From: Sphingomonas sanxanigenens
Lineage (GTDB): Bacteria; Pseudomonadota; Alphaproteobacteria; Sphingomonadales; Sphingomonadaceae
Direction of reading: 5' to 3'
NCBI GenBank assembly: GCA_003240855.1
Contig: QFNN01000084.1
Coordinates: 1 to 13,033 of the forward strand
DNA: 13,033 bases
Part shown: positions 6,344 to 12,682 of the stretch, in pieces
Position numbering within the stretch: the first letter of the stretch is position 1
How the letters are laid out: each line of letters opens with the position of its first letter
Position numbers and translations under genes: made by a program
Notes under the pieces: generated by a model
Seen by the model: only the letters and a program-made list of their open reading frames with translations
Told to the model about the DNA's origin: nothing
Database searches by the model: none

Positions 6344-6754
6344 ATGGCACATCGAAATCCCGCGCGGCCTCTCTCGCCGCACCTCTCCATCTGGAAATGG
6401 GGGCCGCATATGGCGGTGTCCATCGTCCACCGCGCCACGGGAATCGCGATGGCGACCGCCGGCCTCGTGCTGTTCACCGCCTGGCTGGCGGCGGCGGCAA
6501 GCGGGCCGGACGCCTACGCCGCGCTGCTCGCCTGCATCGCGCACCCGCTGGTCCACATCCTGCTGGTTATCGTCGGCATCGGCATCACCTGGTCCTTTTT
6601 CCAGCATCTCTGCTCGGGTCTGCGCCATCTCGTGCTCGATACCGGCGCGGGATATGAGCTGAAGGCCAACCGCAAATGGGCCTCGCTCACCTTCCTCGTG
6701 TCGATCACGCTGACCGCGATCGTCTGGATCCTGATCTTCAAGGGGGCCTTCTGA
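6344..6754 (+). CDS. sdhC: Succinate dehydrogenase cytochrome b556 subunit
   Basis: SdhC is one of two membrane anchors of respiratory complex II. It holds haem b and forms part of the ubiquinone site. The 136-residue product has the N-terminal family signature RPLSPHLSIWKW (8-19). Ser26 and Arg30 of SIVHR are equivalent to quinone-site Ser27 and Arg31 of E. coli SdhC. HLCSGLRH (88-95) supplies His88 in the place of haem ligand His84. Three hydrophobic helices lie at about 27-51, 66-86 and 113-134. Only a modest GGGAAAG precedes the ATG. The stop TGA shares its A with the ATG of sdhD, showing translational coupling. It is the first gene of sdhC-sdhD-sdhA. Confidence 0.97.
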   Translation: MAHRNPARPLSPHLSIWKWGPHMAVSIVHRATGIAMATAGLVLFTAWLAAAASGPDAYAALLACIAHPLVHILLVIVGIGITWSFFQHLCSGLRHLVLDTGAGYELKANRKWASLTFLVSITLTAIVWILIFKGAF

Positions 6755-7143
6755 TGGGACGCGGGACTGAACTGGGCCGCGTGCGCGGCCTCGGCTCGGC
6801 GCACGAAGGCGCGCATCATTTCTGGCATTCGCGGTTGACGGCGGTGTTCAACCTGGCGCTGGTCGTCTGGTTCATCGTCTCGATCCTGCGCCTGCCTTCG
6901 CTCGATTATGCGACGGTCTCCGCCTGGCTCGGCCAGCCGCTCGTCGCGGTGCCGATGCTGCTGCTGATCGCCTCGGTCTTTTACCATGTGCGCCTCGGCC
7001 TGCAGGTTTTCATCGAGGATTATGTGCATGACGAAGGGCTGAAGCTCGGCGCGCTCATCCTCCTCAACGCCTATGTGATCGGGCTCGGCGCGCTGGCCGC
7101 CTTCTCGGTCCTCAAGATCGCCTTCACCGGGACGCATGAATGA
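6754..7143 (+). CDS. sdhD: Succinate dehydrogenase hydrophobic membrane anchor subunit
   Basis: SdhD is the second inner-membrane anchor of complex II. The 129-residue product carries GSAHEGAHHFWHSRLTA (14-30), typical of alphaproteobacterial SdhD, then three hydrophobic helices at about 28-46, 60-84 and 98-122. His78 in FYHVRLG corresponds to haem ligand His71 of E. coli SdhD. Asp89-Tyr90 has the same 11-residue offset as E. coli Asp82-Tyr83 at the quinone site. The ATG at 6754 overlaps the sdhC stop by one base. An in-frame ATG at 6676 lies inside sdhC and gives a non-homologous N-terminus, so it is rejected. The end overlaps the sdhA start by four bases (ATGA). Confidence 0.96.
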   Translation: MGRGTELGRVRGLGSAHEGAHHFWHSRLTAVFNLALVVWFIVSILRLPSLDYATVSAWLGQPLVAVPMLLLIASVFYHVRLGLQVFIEDYVHDEGLKLGALILLNAYVIGLGALAAFSVLKIAFTGTHE

Positions 7144-8936
7144 TGTCCGACGCTTATAAGATCATCGATCACACCTATGACGCGGTCGTCGTCGGGGCCG
7201 GCGGCTCCGGCCTGCGCGCGGTGATGGAATGCGCCCAGAACGGGCTCAAGACCGCCTGCATCACCAAGGTGTTCCCCACCCGATCGCACACTGTTGCGGC
7301 GCAGGGCGGCATCGCCGCCTCGCTCGGCAATATGGGGCCGGATCACTGGACCTGGCACATGTACGATACCGTCAAGGGCTCCGACTGGCTCGGGGACCAG
7401 GACGCGATCGAATATATGGTCCGCGAGGCCCCGGCTGCGGTCTATGAGCTCGAACATGCCGGCATGCCGTTCAGCCGCACCGACGCGGGCAAGATCTACC
7501 AGCGCCCCTTCGGCGGCATGATGCAGAATATGGGCGAAGGCCCGCCCGCGCAGCGCACCTGCGCCGCCGCCGACCGCACCGGCCACGCGATGCTGCACGC
7601 GCTCTATCAGCAGAGCCTGCGCTACGACGCCGACTTCTTCATCGAATATTTCGCGCTCGATCTCATCATGGTCGATGGCGAGTGTCGCGGCGTGATCGCG
7701 CTGTGCATGGAAGATGGCACGATCCACCGTTTCCGCTCAAAGGCGGTCGTGCTGGCGACGGGCGGCTATGGCCGCGCTTATTTCTCCGCGACCTCGGCGC
7801 ACACCTGCACCGGCGACGGCGGCGGCATGGCGCTGCGCGCCGGGCTGGCGCTGCAGGATATGGAGTTCGTCCAGTTCCACCCAACCGGCATCTACGGCGC
7901 TGGCGTGCTTATCACCGAAGGCGCGCGCGGCGAGGGCGGTTACCTGACCAACTCGGAAGGCGAGCGCTTCATGGAGCGTTACGCCCCCTCGGCGAAGGAT
8001 CTCGCCTCGCGCGACGTCGTGTCGCGCTCGATGGCGATGGAAATCCGCGAAGGGCGCGGCGTGGGCAAGGAGAAGGATCATATCTACCTTCACCTCGACC
8101 ATATCGATCCCAAGGTGCTGGCCGAGCGCCTGCCGGGCATCACCGAAACCGGCAAGATTTTCGCCGGCGTCGATCTGACGCGCCAGCCGCTGCCGGTGGT
8201 GCCGACCGTCCATTATAATATGGGCGGCATCCCGACCAATTATCATGGCGAAGTGGTCCAGTTGCGGGACGGCAATCCCGACGCGGTGGTTCCCGGCCTG
8301 TTCGCGGTGGGCGAGGCGGCGTGCGTCTCGGTCCATGGCGCGAACCGCCTCGGCTCCAACTCGCTCATCGATCTCGTGGTGTTCGGCCGCGCGACCGGCA
8401 AGCGCATCGCCGACATCGTCAAGCCGGGCAGCGCGCCCGTGCCGCTTCCCAAGGATTCGGCCGAACCGGCGCTGGCGCGTCTCGACAAATATCGCAACGC
8501 CAAGGGCGGCTCGCCGACGGCGGCGGTCCGCCTCGACATGCAAAAGACGATGCAGCGCCACGCCGCGGTGTTCCGCACCACCGAGCTTCTCGCCGAAGGC
8601 ATGACGCATATCGATCAGGTCGCGAAGCGCATGACCGACCTGCACGTTACCGACAAGAGCCTGATCTGGAACACCGATCTGGTCGAGACGCTCGAGCTGG
8701 ACAATCTGATCGGCCAGGCGGTGGTGACGATGCACTCGGCCGCCAACCGCACCGAAAGCCGCGGGGCGCGTATGCACGAGGATCATCCGGATCGCGACGA
8801 CGCCAACTGGATGAAGCACACGATCAGCACGTTCGACTATGCGACGGGCAAGGTCGCGATCGATTACCGCCCGGTCCACGACTATACGCTGACCGACGAC
8901 GTCGATTACATCAAGCCGAAGAAGCGCGTTTACTGA
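7140..8936 (+). CDS. sdhA: Succinate dehydrogenase flavoprotein subunit
   Basis: SdhA oxidises succinate to fumarate in the TCA cycle and passes electrons through SdhB to ubiquinone. The 598-residue length is usual. The FAD-binding loop VVVGAGGSGLRA is at 16-27. His50 in TRSHTVAAQGG is the expected covalent flavin attachment site. Active-site positions follow the E. coli pattern: His247 (HPTG), Arg291 (SRD), His358 and Arg403 in ANRLGSNSL. ATG codons at 7140 and 7143 are both possible; the first overlaps the sdhD stop as ATGA and is taken. The gene ends 6 bases before a terminator-like hairpin, and no sdhB follows in the window. The SdhB partner must therefore be encoded elsewhere, unless it has been lost. 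Confidence 0.98.
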   Translation: MMSDAYKIIDHTYDAVVVGAGGSGLRAVMECAQNGLKTACITKVFPTRSHTVAAQGGIAASLGNMGPDHWTWHMYDTVKGSDWLGDQDAIEYMVREAPAAVYELEHAGMPFSRTDAGKIYQRPFGGMMQNMGEGPPAQRTCAAADRTGHAMLHALYQQSLRYDADFFIEYFALDLIMVDGECRGVIALCMEDGTIHRFRSKAVVLATGGYGRAYFSATSAHTCTGDGGGMALRAGLALQDMEFVQFHPTGIYGAGVLITEGARGEGGYLTNSEGERFMERYAPSAKDLASRDVVSRSMAMEIREGRGVGKEKDHIYLHLDHIDPKVLAERLPGITETGKIFAGVDLTRQPLPVVPTVHYNMGGIPTNYHGEVVQLRDGNPDAVVPGLFAVGEAACVSVHGANRLGSNSLIDLVVFGRATGKRIADIVKPGSAPVPLPKDSAEPALARLDKYRNAKGGSPTAAVRLDMQKTMQRHAAVFRTTELLAEGMTHIDQVAKRMTDLHVTDKSLIWNTDLVETLELDNLIGQAVVTMHSAANRTESRGARMHEDHPDRDDANWMKHTISTFDYATGKVAIDYRPVHDYTLTDDVDYIKPKKRVY

Positions 8937-8942
8937 ATGACG

Positions 8943-8962
8943 GGCGGGGCGAAAGCCCCGCC
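8943..8962. terminator. Bidirectional terminator-like hairpin after sdhA
   Basis: This is a perfect 8-bp stem, GGCGGGGC/GCCCCGCC, closed by a GAAA tetraloop, directly after the sdhA stop and before the stop of the convergent gene. There is no T-run, so it may stabilise mRNA ends as much as terminate. It marks the transcript end that would have to be crossed to reach any sdhB. Confidence 0.65.
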
Positions 8963-8971
8963 TGCTTCGCA

Positions 8972-9397
8972 TCAATCGAGCGACCTCAGCTCAGCGACGA
9001 TATCCGTCCCATTCGCGGTCGCGCCGACATTCCATTGCACGCCGATGATCTGATATTCGCAGCCGGGTTCCACATCCAGCAGCGACGAGCAGACCTTGTT
9101 CCAGTCGCGGAAGGACGTGTCCGTGGCGCTCTTGTCGAGCTGGCGCGACGTGGTCCCGGCGCTATCTGAAATGGTCACTGACAGCGTGTGGTTGGCCTGC
9201 GTGCTTCCGTCGTCCTTGCCTGAGTGCGCGCCGGTCTCGGATCGGACCCAGAGCTGCGCCTTCCTGTAGAAGGTCAGCGTGACGCTCGCACGGCCGCCGC
9301 TGCGGACGACGCGGAATATCTGCCTGCCGATCGGCGGATCTTCGGACTCGACCTGAACAAGCGAACCTTCCTGTGTGATGACGGAAAACAGCTTCAT
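8972..9397 (-). CDS. Hypothetical protein, unrecognised family
   Basis: This 141-residue protein has no signal peptide, membrane segment or motif that I recognise. Short alternating hydrophobic/polar stretches such as ASVTLTFYRKAQLWV and HTLSVTISDS, with Gly/Asp-rich turns, suggest a mainly beta-strand fold. Two cysteines lie near the C-terminus (KVCSSLLDVEPGCEY). The ATG at 9397 is preferred because GGGGAGG lies 6 bases upstream. The ATG 15 bases earlier overlaps that ribosome binding site. The gene is convergent with sdhA and separated from it by 35 bases with a hairpin, occupying the place where sdhB usually follows. Function is unknown. Confidence 0.7.
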   Translation of the reverse strand: MKLFSVITQEGSLVQVESEDPPIGRQIFRVVRSGGRASVTLTFYRKAQLWVRSETGAHSGKDDGSTQANHTLSVTISDSAGTTSRQLDKSATDTSFRDWNKVCSSLLDVEPGCEYQIIGVQWNVGATANGTDIVAELRSLD

Positions 9398-9403
9398 TGC
9401 GGG

Positions 9404-9410
9404 CCTCCCC
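9404..9410 (-). promoter_or_regulatory. Ribosome binding site setting the start of the unknown minus-strand gene
   Basis: On the minus strand this reads GGGGAGG, 6 bases upstream of the ATG at 9397. It makes that Met, not the one at 9412, the likely start. Confidence 0.7.
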
Positions 9411-9677
9411 ATTTCTGCCGGCCAAGAAACTACGCCGATCGTGGGGCCGCGAGCGGTGCAAGCCGCACCAGTTTCGTGGCTTCGGGGCGTCGCCGGGAAA
9501 ACCGGAAGCCTAAGATGTTTTCCGATTGCGCTTTAATCCGTCCGGTTCGGAGAAGATGCGGTCAACGGCTCACGCGACCAGGGAGCGACCCGCCCGCGCG
9601 GCTGACGCGCCTAACACATTGCATAAAGTTAATTTTTCCTTCGCCGGCGAGTCTTGGATGCGGCTTAGCCCCGGCGC

Positions 9678-9696
9678 GTCGTTAACGACTCGTTAG
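9678..9696. promoter_or_regulatory. 12-bp palindrome overlapping a CtrA-like motif
   Basis: GTCGTTAACGAC (9678-9689) is a perfect palindrome. Starting inside it, TTAA (9682-9685), seven bases, then TTAG (9693-9696) matches the alphaproteobacterial CtrA pattern TTAA-N7-TTAA with one change. It lies 9 bases before the ATG at 9706 and touches the AGGGAAG ribosome binding site (9695-9701), so binding there would more plausibly repress than activate. A chance match is possible. Confidence 0.3.
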
Positions 9697-9705
9697 GGAA
9701 GAAAA

Positions 9706-10365
9706 ATGCTCAAATCCCGTGTCTCGATTCTCGCCGGCGCGCTCTCGCCGCTATTCCTCGCCGTTGCGCTTCCGGGTGCGGCGCAGGCGGCGACGATCTA
9801 TGAAACCGCGAGCTACACCGGCGATGATACCGGCGAATATATCGTCCAGAACGGTCACTATATGGGCGCTGCCTTCACGCTCACGCAGACCACCGACATC
9901 ACCGCCGTGGGTGGCCAGTTCGGCGGCTATCCGTCGGGCACCATCTACGCCGCGATCATTCCGCTCGCCTCGCTCGATGCGCTGCCCGCCGCCACGCCGG
10001 GCGCGATCGCCGGGATCAGCCTCGGCCATACCGTGTTCGCGGTCACGTCCGGCACGCACGACCAGGCGGCGGCGCTGCCGCTGACGCTTGCCGCCGGCGC
10101 CTATGCCGTGGTGTTCGGATCGGGCGAGTTCGGCGCGAGCGGCTGGGCGGGCTTCGGCGACCTCAACACGCCGGTCGGCCAGTCGCACATGTTCGCCTCG
10201 GTCTTTTCGTCGGACTGGAGCGACTTCGACGATACGGGCGTGCGCATCTTTGTCGAAGGCAATGCCGCAGCCATTCCGGAACCGGCGACCTGGGCGATGC
10301 TGATCGCCGGTTTCGGCCTCGTCGGCGGCGCGATGCGCCGCCGCGCCAGGTTCGTCGCCGCCTGA
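9706..10365 (+). CDS. PEPxxWA-CTERM sorting domain-containing exported protein
   Basis: This is a 219-residue exported protein. Residues 1-28 form a Sec signal peptide (basic start, hydrophobic core, likely cleavage after AQA). Residues ~30-188 are the mature domain, Gly/Ala/Thr-rich, Cys-free, with beta-like alternation and no motif I recognise. Residues 191-219 are the sorting tail: PEPATWA, a short hydrophobic helix (~196-209) and RRRAR (211-215). This PEPxxWA variant of PEP-CTERM is typical of sphingomonads. The tail is thought to be processed by an exosortase/archaeosortase-type enzyme in the envelope, often in exopolysaccharide-producing strains. The mature domain may be a surface or matrix protein; this is inference. 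AGGGAAG (9695-9701) precedes the ATG. A strong terminator follows, so it appears monocistronic. Confidence 0.92.
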   Translation: MLKSRVSILAGALSPLFLAVALPGAAQAATIYETASYTGDDTGEYIVQNGHYMGAAFTLTQTTDITAVGGQFGGYPSGTIYAAIIPLASLDALPAATPGAIAGISLGHTVFAVTSGTHDQAAALPLTLAAGAYAVVFGSGEFGASGWAGFGDLNTPVGQSHMFASVFSSDWSDFDDTGVRIFVEGNAAAIPEPATWAMLIAGFGLVGGAMRRRARFVAA

Positions 10366-10376
10366 TCCTCGCCGGT

Positions 10377-10430
10377 CGGATGCCCCGGAAACGGGGCGGG
10401 GCATCCGCCGCGCCAGATCGCGACTTTTTT
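10377..10430 (+). terminator. Intrinsic terminator with two alternative hairpins
   Basis: A perfect 10-bp stem, CGGATGCCCC (10377-10386) with GGGGCATCCG (10398-10407), encloses an 11-base loop. It competes with a nested 6-bp GCCCCG-GAAA-CGGGGC hairpin (10382-10397). A run of six T lies at 10425-10430, 17 bases after the outer stem. It follows the stop of the PEPxxWA-CTERM gene by 11 bases. Confidence 0.65.
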
Positions 10431-10432
10431 AG

Positions 10433-10570
10433 GCCTATTCCCTGCTGATCGGCGCGCTGCTGTTGTTCGTCGGCCTCGGCGTGGTGATGTATGCGACGCG
10501 CCGGCTCGACTGGGCAGGCTATGGCATCGGCCGAGCGGATGCGCCGGCCGGCATTGACCCTTCGGTATGA
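10433..10570 (+). pseudogene. C-terminal remnant of a CreD-like inner-membrane protein
   Basis: The frame 10433-10570 encodes 45 residues closely resembling the C-terminal end of the CreD (Cet) inner-membrane family: YSLLIGALLLF, then GVVMYATRRLDW, the usual pattern of a last transmembrane helix followed by TRxxDW. The rest of the ~430-residue protein is absent. An in-frame TAG lies at 10430-10432, and no plausible start with a ribosome binding site exists. Upstream is the terminator of an unrelated gene. I read it as the leftover of a deletion or recombination that removed most of creD. The alternative is an unannotated 20-30-residue membrane peptide starting at GTG or ATG codons around 10484-10492, for which I see no support. 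Confidence 0.6.
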
Positions 10571-10641
10571 TCGTCGGTTCGTATGGTCGACACGTCGGCG
10601 GGCATGCGGACAACAAGGGCCTCCACATTGGAAACAAGCCG

Positions 10642-10648
10642 AAGGAGG
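10642..10648 (+). promoter_or_regulatory. Strong ribosome binding site for the small secreted protein
   Basis: AAGGAGG lies 6 bases before the ATG at 10655. It decides that start over the in-frame ATGs at 10583 and 10604 and restores a clean signal peptide. Confidence 0.85.
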
Positions 10649-10654
10649 AAACAC

Positions 10655-11110
10655 ATGGCGCGATCCGTTCGCCGCAGGATGACGATGTTGTTCACAGTCG
10701 CGGCTTTTGCCGTGGCGGGCGCAGCGTCCACCCCCGCATCTGCCGCCTCGACCAAGTCGATCGACCGTTTCGAGGACAGCCTCGCCGCCGCCGGTTTCGA
10801 GGCCAGGCCCGCCACTACGCCCGAACGACAGGCGATGCTCGCGCGGCTCCCGGCCAACAAGCTGTCGCGCCGCGCGGCGGGCGACGACATGCTCTACGTT
10901 TATCCTGATCCCAAGGCGTGCAACTGCATCTATGTCGGCGATCAGGCCGCCTATGGCGAACTTCGCAAGGCGCAGGCCGCCAAGCGGATCGCCGACGAGC
11001 AGCAGATGACCGCCGAGGATTATGCCGATCCCGCCTGGAGCTGGGGCGCCTGGGGGCCGTGGGGCCCGCGCTGGGGGCGTTTCGGCTTCGGCGGCTGGCG
11101 CGGCTGGTAA
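10655..11110 (+). CDS. Small secreted protein with CNC motif and Trp/Gly-rich tail, unknown function
   Basis: This is a 151-residue exported protein. Residues 1-30 are a Sec signal peptide (RSVRRR basic start, hydrophobic core, ASA before the cleavage site). The mature part begins with a charged helical region (~32-75). It continues with MLYVYPDPKACNCIYVGDQ (79-97), where Cys89 and Cys91 are the only cysteines, then a basic/acidic helix (~99-118). It ends in a tail with seven Trp among Gly, Pro and Arg (128-151), starting WSWGAWGPWGPRWG. I do not recognise a characterised family. The Cys-x-Cys pair could bind a metal or form disulfides in the periplasm, and the aromatic tail could contact lipid or polysaccharide; both are guesses. 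It is flanked by a creD remnant upstream and a strong hairpin downstream, so it is probably transcribed alone. The promoter would lie within or just after the remnant. Confidence 0.78.
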   Translation: MARSVRRRMTMLFTVAAFAVAGAASTPASAASTKSIDRFEDSLAAAGFEARPATTPERQAMLARLPANKLSRRAAGDDMLYVYPDPKACNCIYVGDQAAYGELRKAQAAKRIADEQQMTAEDYADPAWSWGAWGPWGPRWGRFGFGGWRGW

Positions 11111-11116
11111 GGGTCT

Positions 11117-11157
11117 GGCGCGGGCGGGGTGCGATCATCGCGCACCTCGCCCGCGCC
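11117..11157. terminator. Strong bidirectional hairpin between convergent genes
   Basis: A 17-bp stem, GGCGCGGGCGGGGTGCG (11117-11133) with 11141-11157, has a single G-U pair and a 7-base loop. It lies 6 bases after one stop and 4 bases before the stop codon of the opposing gene. The plus-strand downstream side is moderately T-rich (TGCTTTATTT). Confidence 0.75.
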
Positions 11158-11161
11158 TGCT

Positions 11162-11860
11162 TTATTTGCCCCGCAACGCTGCCGCTATCGTCGCCCGCGC
11201 ATCGGCCAGCACTTCGGCATAAGGCCGCGTCGCATCCAGATCGACGATGTGCGCGCCGTTGAAGCTGAGCGTCGGGGTGATCGCCACCTTGCGTTCGATC
11301 AGCGCGCGCGCATGATCCGGCTTGCGCGCCAGCGCGGTATCGGCGTCAACGTTCAGCCGCACGATCAGATCGGGACGATAGGACGCCATCCACTGGTAGA
11401 TGGCGCGTTCCTTCGCCGCCAGTCGCGCGATCGCCCAGCCTTCGGCGCGCGCAGCCGACAGGCCCGGTCCGTCATAATAGCCCGGCACCTCGACCTGCGG
11501 ATAACGATCGGTGAGCACGGTCACGCCCTGCCGGCGTAATTCGAGCATCCGCATGAAGCGGCGCTTGCGGACCAGCGAATAGCGATAGATGACGAGCGCG
11601 GTCAAAAGGCCGGGAATCCTGGCGTTTTCGTCGCGTGCCTGGCCTGCTTTTTTGCTGAGAAAGCTCTCGATCAGCCGCCCGATCATCGGCCACTGCTTGA
11701 TGCGGTTGCCGAGGTCGCCGGTGCCCAGCCCCAGATAGCAGAGCTCGACGCGCCGGCCCCCGGCGCGCAGCTCCTTCAATATATCCCCGGCTACCGTGGA
11801 CTTCCCCGATCCGTCCGAGCCGACGATCGCGATCAGCGGCGCCAGCCCGGCCTCGGGCAT
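11162..11860 (-). CDS. Thymidylate kinase-like P-loop kinase
   Basis: This is a 232-residue cytosolic nucleoside-phosphate-kinase-fold protein. The Walker A loop GSDGSGKST is at 14-22, a thymidylate-kinase-type DRYPQ motif at 118-122, and RPDLIVRLNVDADTALARK (162-180) is the strand and lid entry usual in that family. The central part (~80-115) is unusually basic and hydrophobic and differs from housekeeping dTMP kinase, so an alternative phosphate acceptor is likely. Tmk-like proteins of this kind occur in polysaccharide and lipid loci. The ATG at 11860 is chosen because the Walker A then starts 13 residues in, and it overlaps the TGA of the upstream methyltransferase by one base. A longer frame to 12067 only adds out-of-family sequence read from within that gene. 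The two genes are evidently co-translated. Confidence 0.85.
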   Translation of the reverse strand: MPEAGLAPLIAIVGSDGSGKSTVAGDILKELRAGGRRVELCYLGLGTGDLGNRIKQWPMIGRLIESFLSKKAGQARDENARIPGLLTALVIYRYSLVRKRRFMRMLELRRQGVTVLTDRYPQVEVPGYYDGPGLSAARAEGWAIARLAAKERAIYQWMASYRPDLIVRLNVDADTALARKPDHARALIERKVAITPTLSFNGAHIVDLDATRPYAEVLADARATIAAALRGK

Positions 11861-12600
11861 CAGGAAAGATCCTTGAAGAATCCGGCCATCTTCATTCCGC
11901 CGATGATGAAGCGGATGATGACGAGCACGCCATAAGCCTTGAACCACGGGATCTGCCAGGCCGGCACCGCCGCGACGTCCAGCCCCACGCGCGCGAAGGC
12001 GTAAAGCGCCACCGCCGTCGCCAGCAGGAACAGCTTGTTCTGCTCGCGCCAGATCATGCGCCGCCACCAGAAGGGATATTTGGGCGTCACCCAGCCGTGC
12101 AGGCGGGGGAGCAGCGCGGGCACGTCCTTCGCCCAGGCGGCGTGCGCTGGGCCGAACTTCTCGCGCAGAAACTCCTCCTCATAAATCGATATGCGTTCGT
12201 AGATCAGCACGGCGAGGAGGAAAACGATCGCGCCATAGACCCACGACCCGGTCAGCATGGCCAGCCCGGTGAAGTTGAGGATGCGCCCGACATAAAGCGG
12301 ATTGCGGACGAGCGAGTAGGGGCCGGTGGTATTCAGCTCGGATGCTTCCGCCGCCACCTTGGCGCGGCCCGAGGTGCCGAGCGCCGCGAAGCCCGACGTG
12401 ATGACGCGCACCAGCGCGCCGGCCGACGCCACGCCCAGCGAGAGCCAGAACCAGCCGCAATTAAGCGTCGCGTCGGCGAACGGCCCCTGCGTCCGCGTCA
12501 TCAGCACGATCAGCGCGCCGATGCCGATGACGGTGTAGATGTAAAGGCCGCGGACGAAGAACAGCCGCTTCCCGCTGCGCGCCAGTTCGTGTTGATACAT
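11860..12600 (-). CDS. Isoprenylcysteine carboxyl methyltransferase / phospholipid methyltransferase family membrane protein
   Basis: This is a 246-residue inner-membrane protein with hydrophobic helices at about 17-35, 50-70, 106-134, 188-204 and 222-238. The family core is present: GPYSLVRNPLY (93-103), then YERISIYEEEFLREKFG (134-150), the signature of the ICMT/PEMT superfamily, where a SAM-binding pocket forms at the membrane surface. Bacterial members methylate small lipophilic or lipid substrates that are mostly undefined. Prenylcysteine itself is not expected here. The C-terminal ~80 residues beyond the core, with two further helices, are longer than in minimal members. The Shine-Dalgarno is weak (GGGGA about 10 bases upstream on the minus strand). 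It forms an operon with the kinase-like gene downstream and is divergent from a nucleotidyltransferase. Confidence 0.85.
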   Translation of the reverse strand: MYQHELARSGKRLFFVRGLYIYTVIGIGALIVLMTRTQGPFADATLNCGWFWLSLGVASAGALVRVITSGFAALGTSGRAKVAAEASELNTTGPYSLVRNPLYVGRILNFTGLAMLTGSWVYGAIVFLLAVLIYERISIYEEEFLREKFGPAHAAWAKDVPALLPRLHGWVTPKYPFWWRRMIWREQNKLFLLATAVALYAFARVGLDVAAVPAWQIPWFKAYGVLVIIRFIIGGMKMAGFFKDLS

Positions 12601-12682
12601 AGTTGGGCTGTCCCCGCATTGTGTTCCGATATGAAGTCGGCCGCTCTAGCCAATCAATCGCGTCTCCGCCATAGGCCTCGCC

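Larger units (their letters stand above)
9398..9705. other. 308-base divergent spacer before the PEPxxWA-CTERM gene
   Basis: I see no gene here. It contains a small hairpin GGTGC/GCACC (9455-9469), an AT-richer stretch at about 9612-9648 that is the most promoter-like part (possible TGACG at 9603 and TAAAGT at 9624, 16 bases apart, weak), and a palindrome close to the downstream start (listed separately). It should hold promoters for genes in both directions. Confidence 0.5.

Noticed and set aside
6676..6753. Upstream in-frame ATG for sdhD
   Set aside because: It lies within the sdhC coding region and adds sequence foreign to the family. The ATG at 6754 couples to the sdhC stop.
7737..8975. 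412-residue minus-strand open frame opposite sdhA
   Set aside because: Antisense shadow of sdhA. Its His/Arg/Ala-rich composition is typical of such shadows, and sdhA is unambiguous.
11861..12067. N-terminal extension of the kinase-like protein to an ATG at 12067
   Set aside because: The extra 69 residues are read out of frame from inside the methyltransferase gene and look non-natural. The ATG at 11860 puts the Walker A loop at the normal distance.
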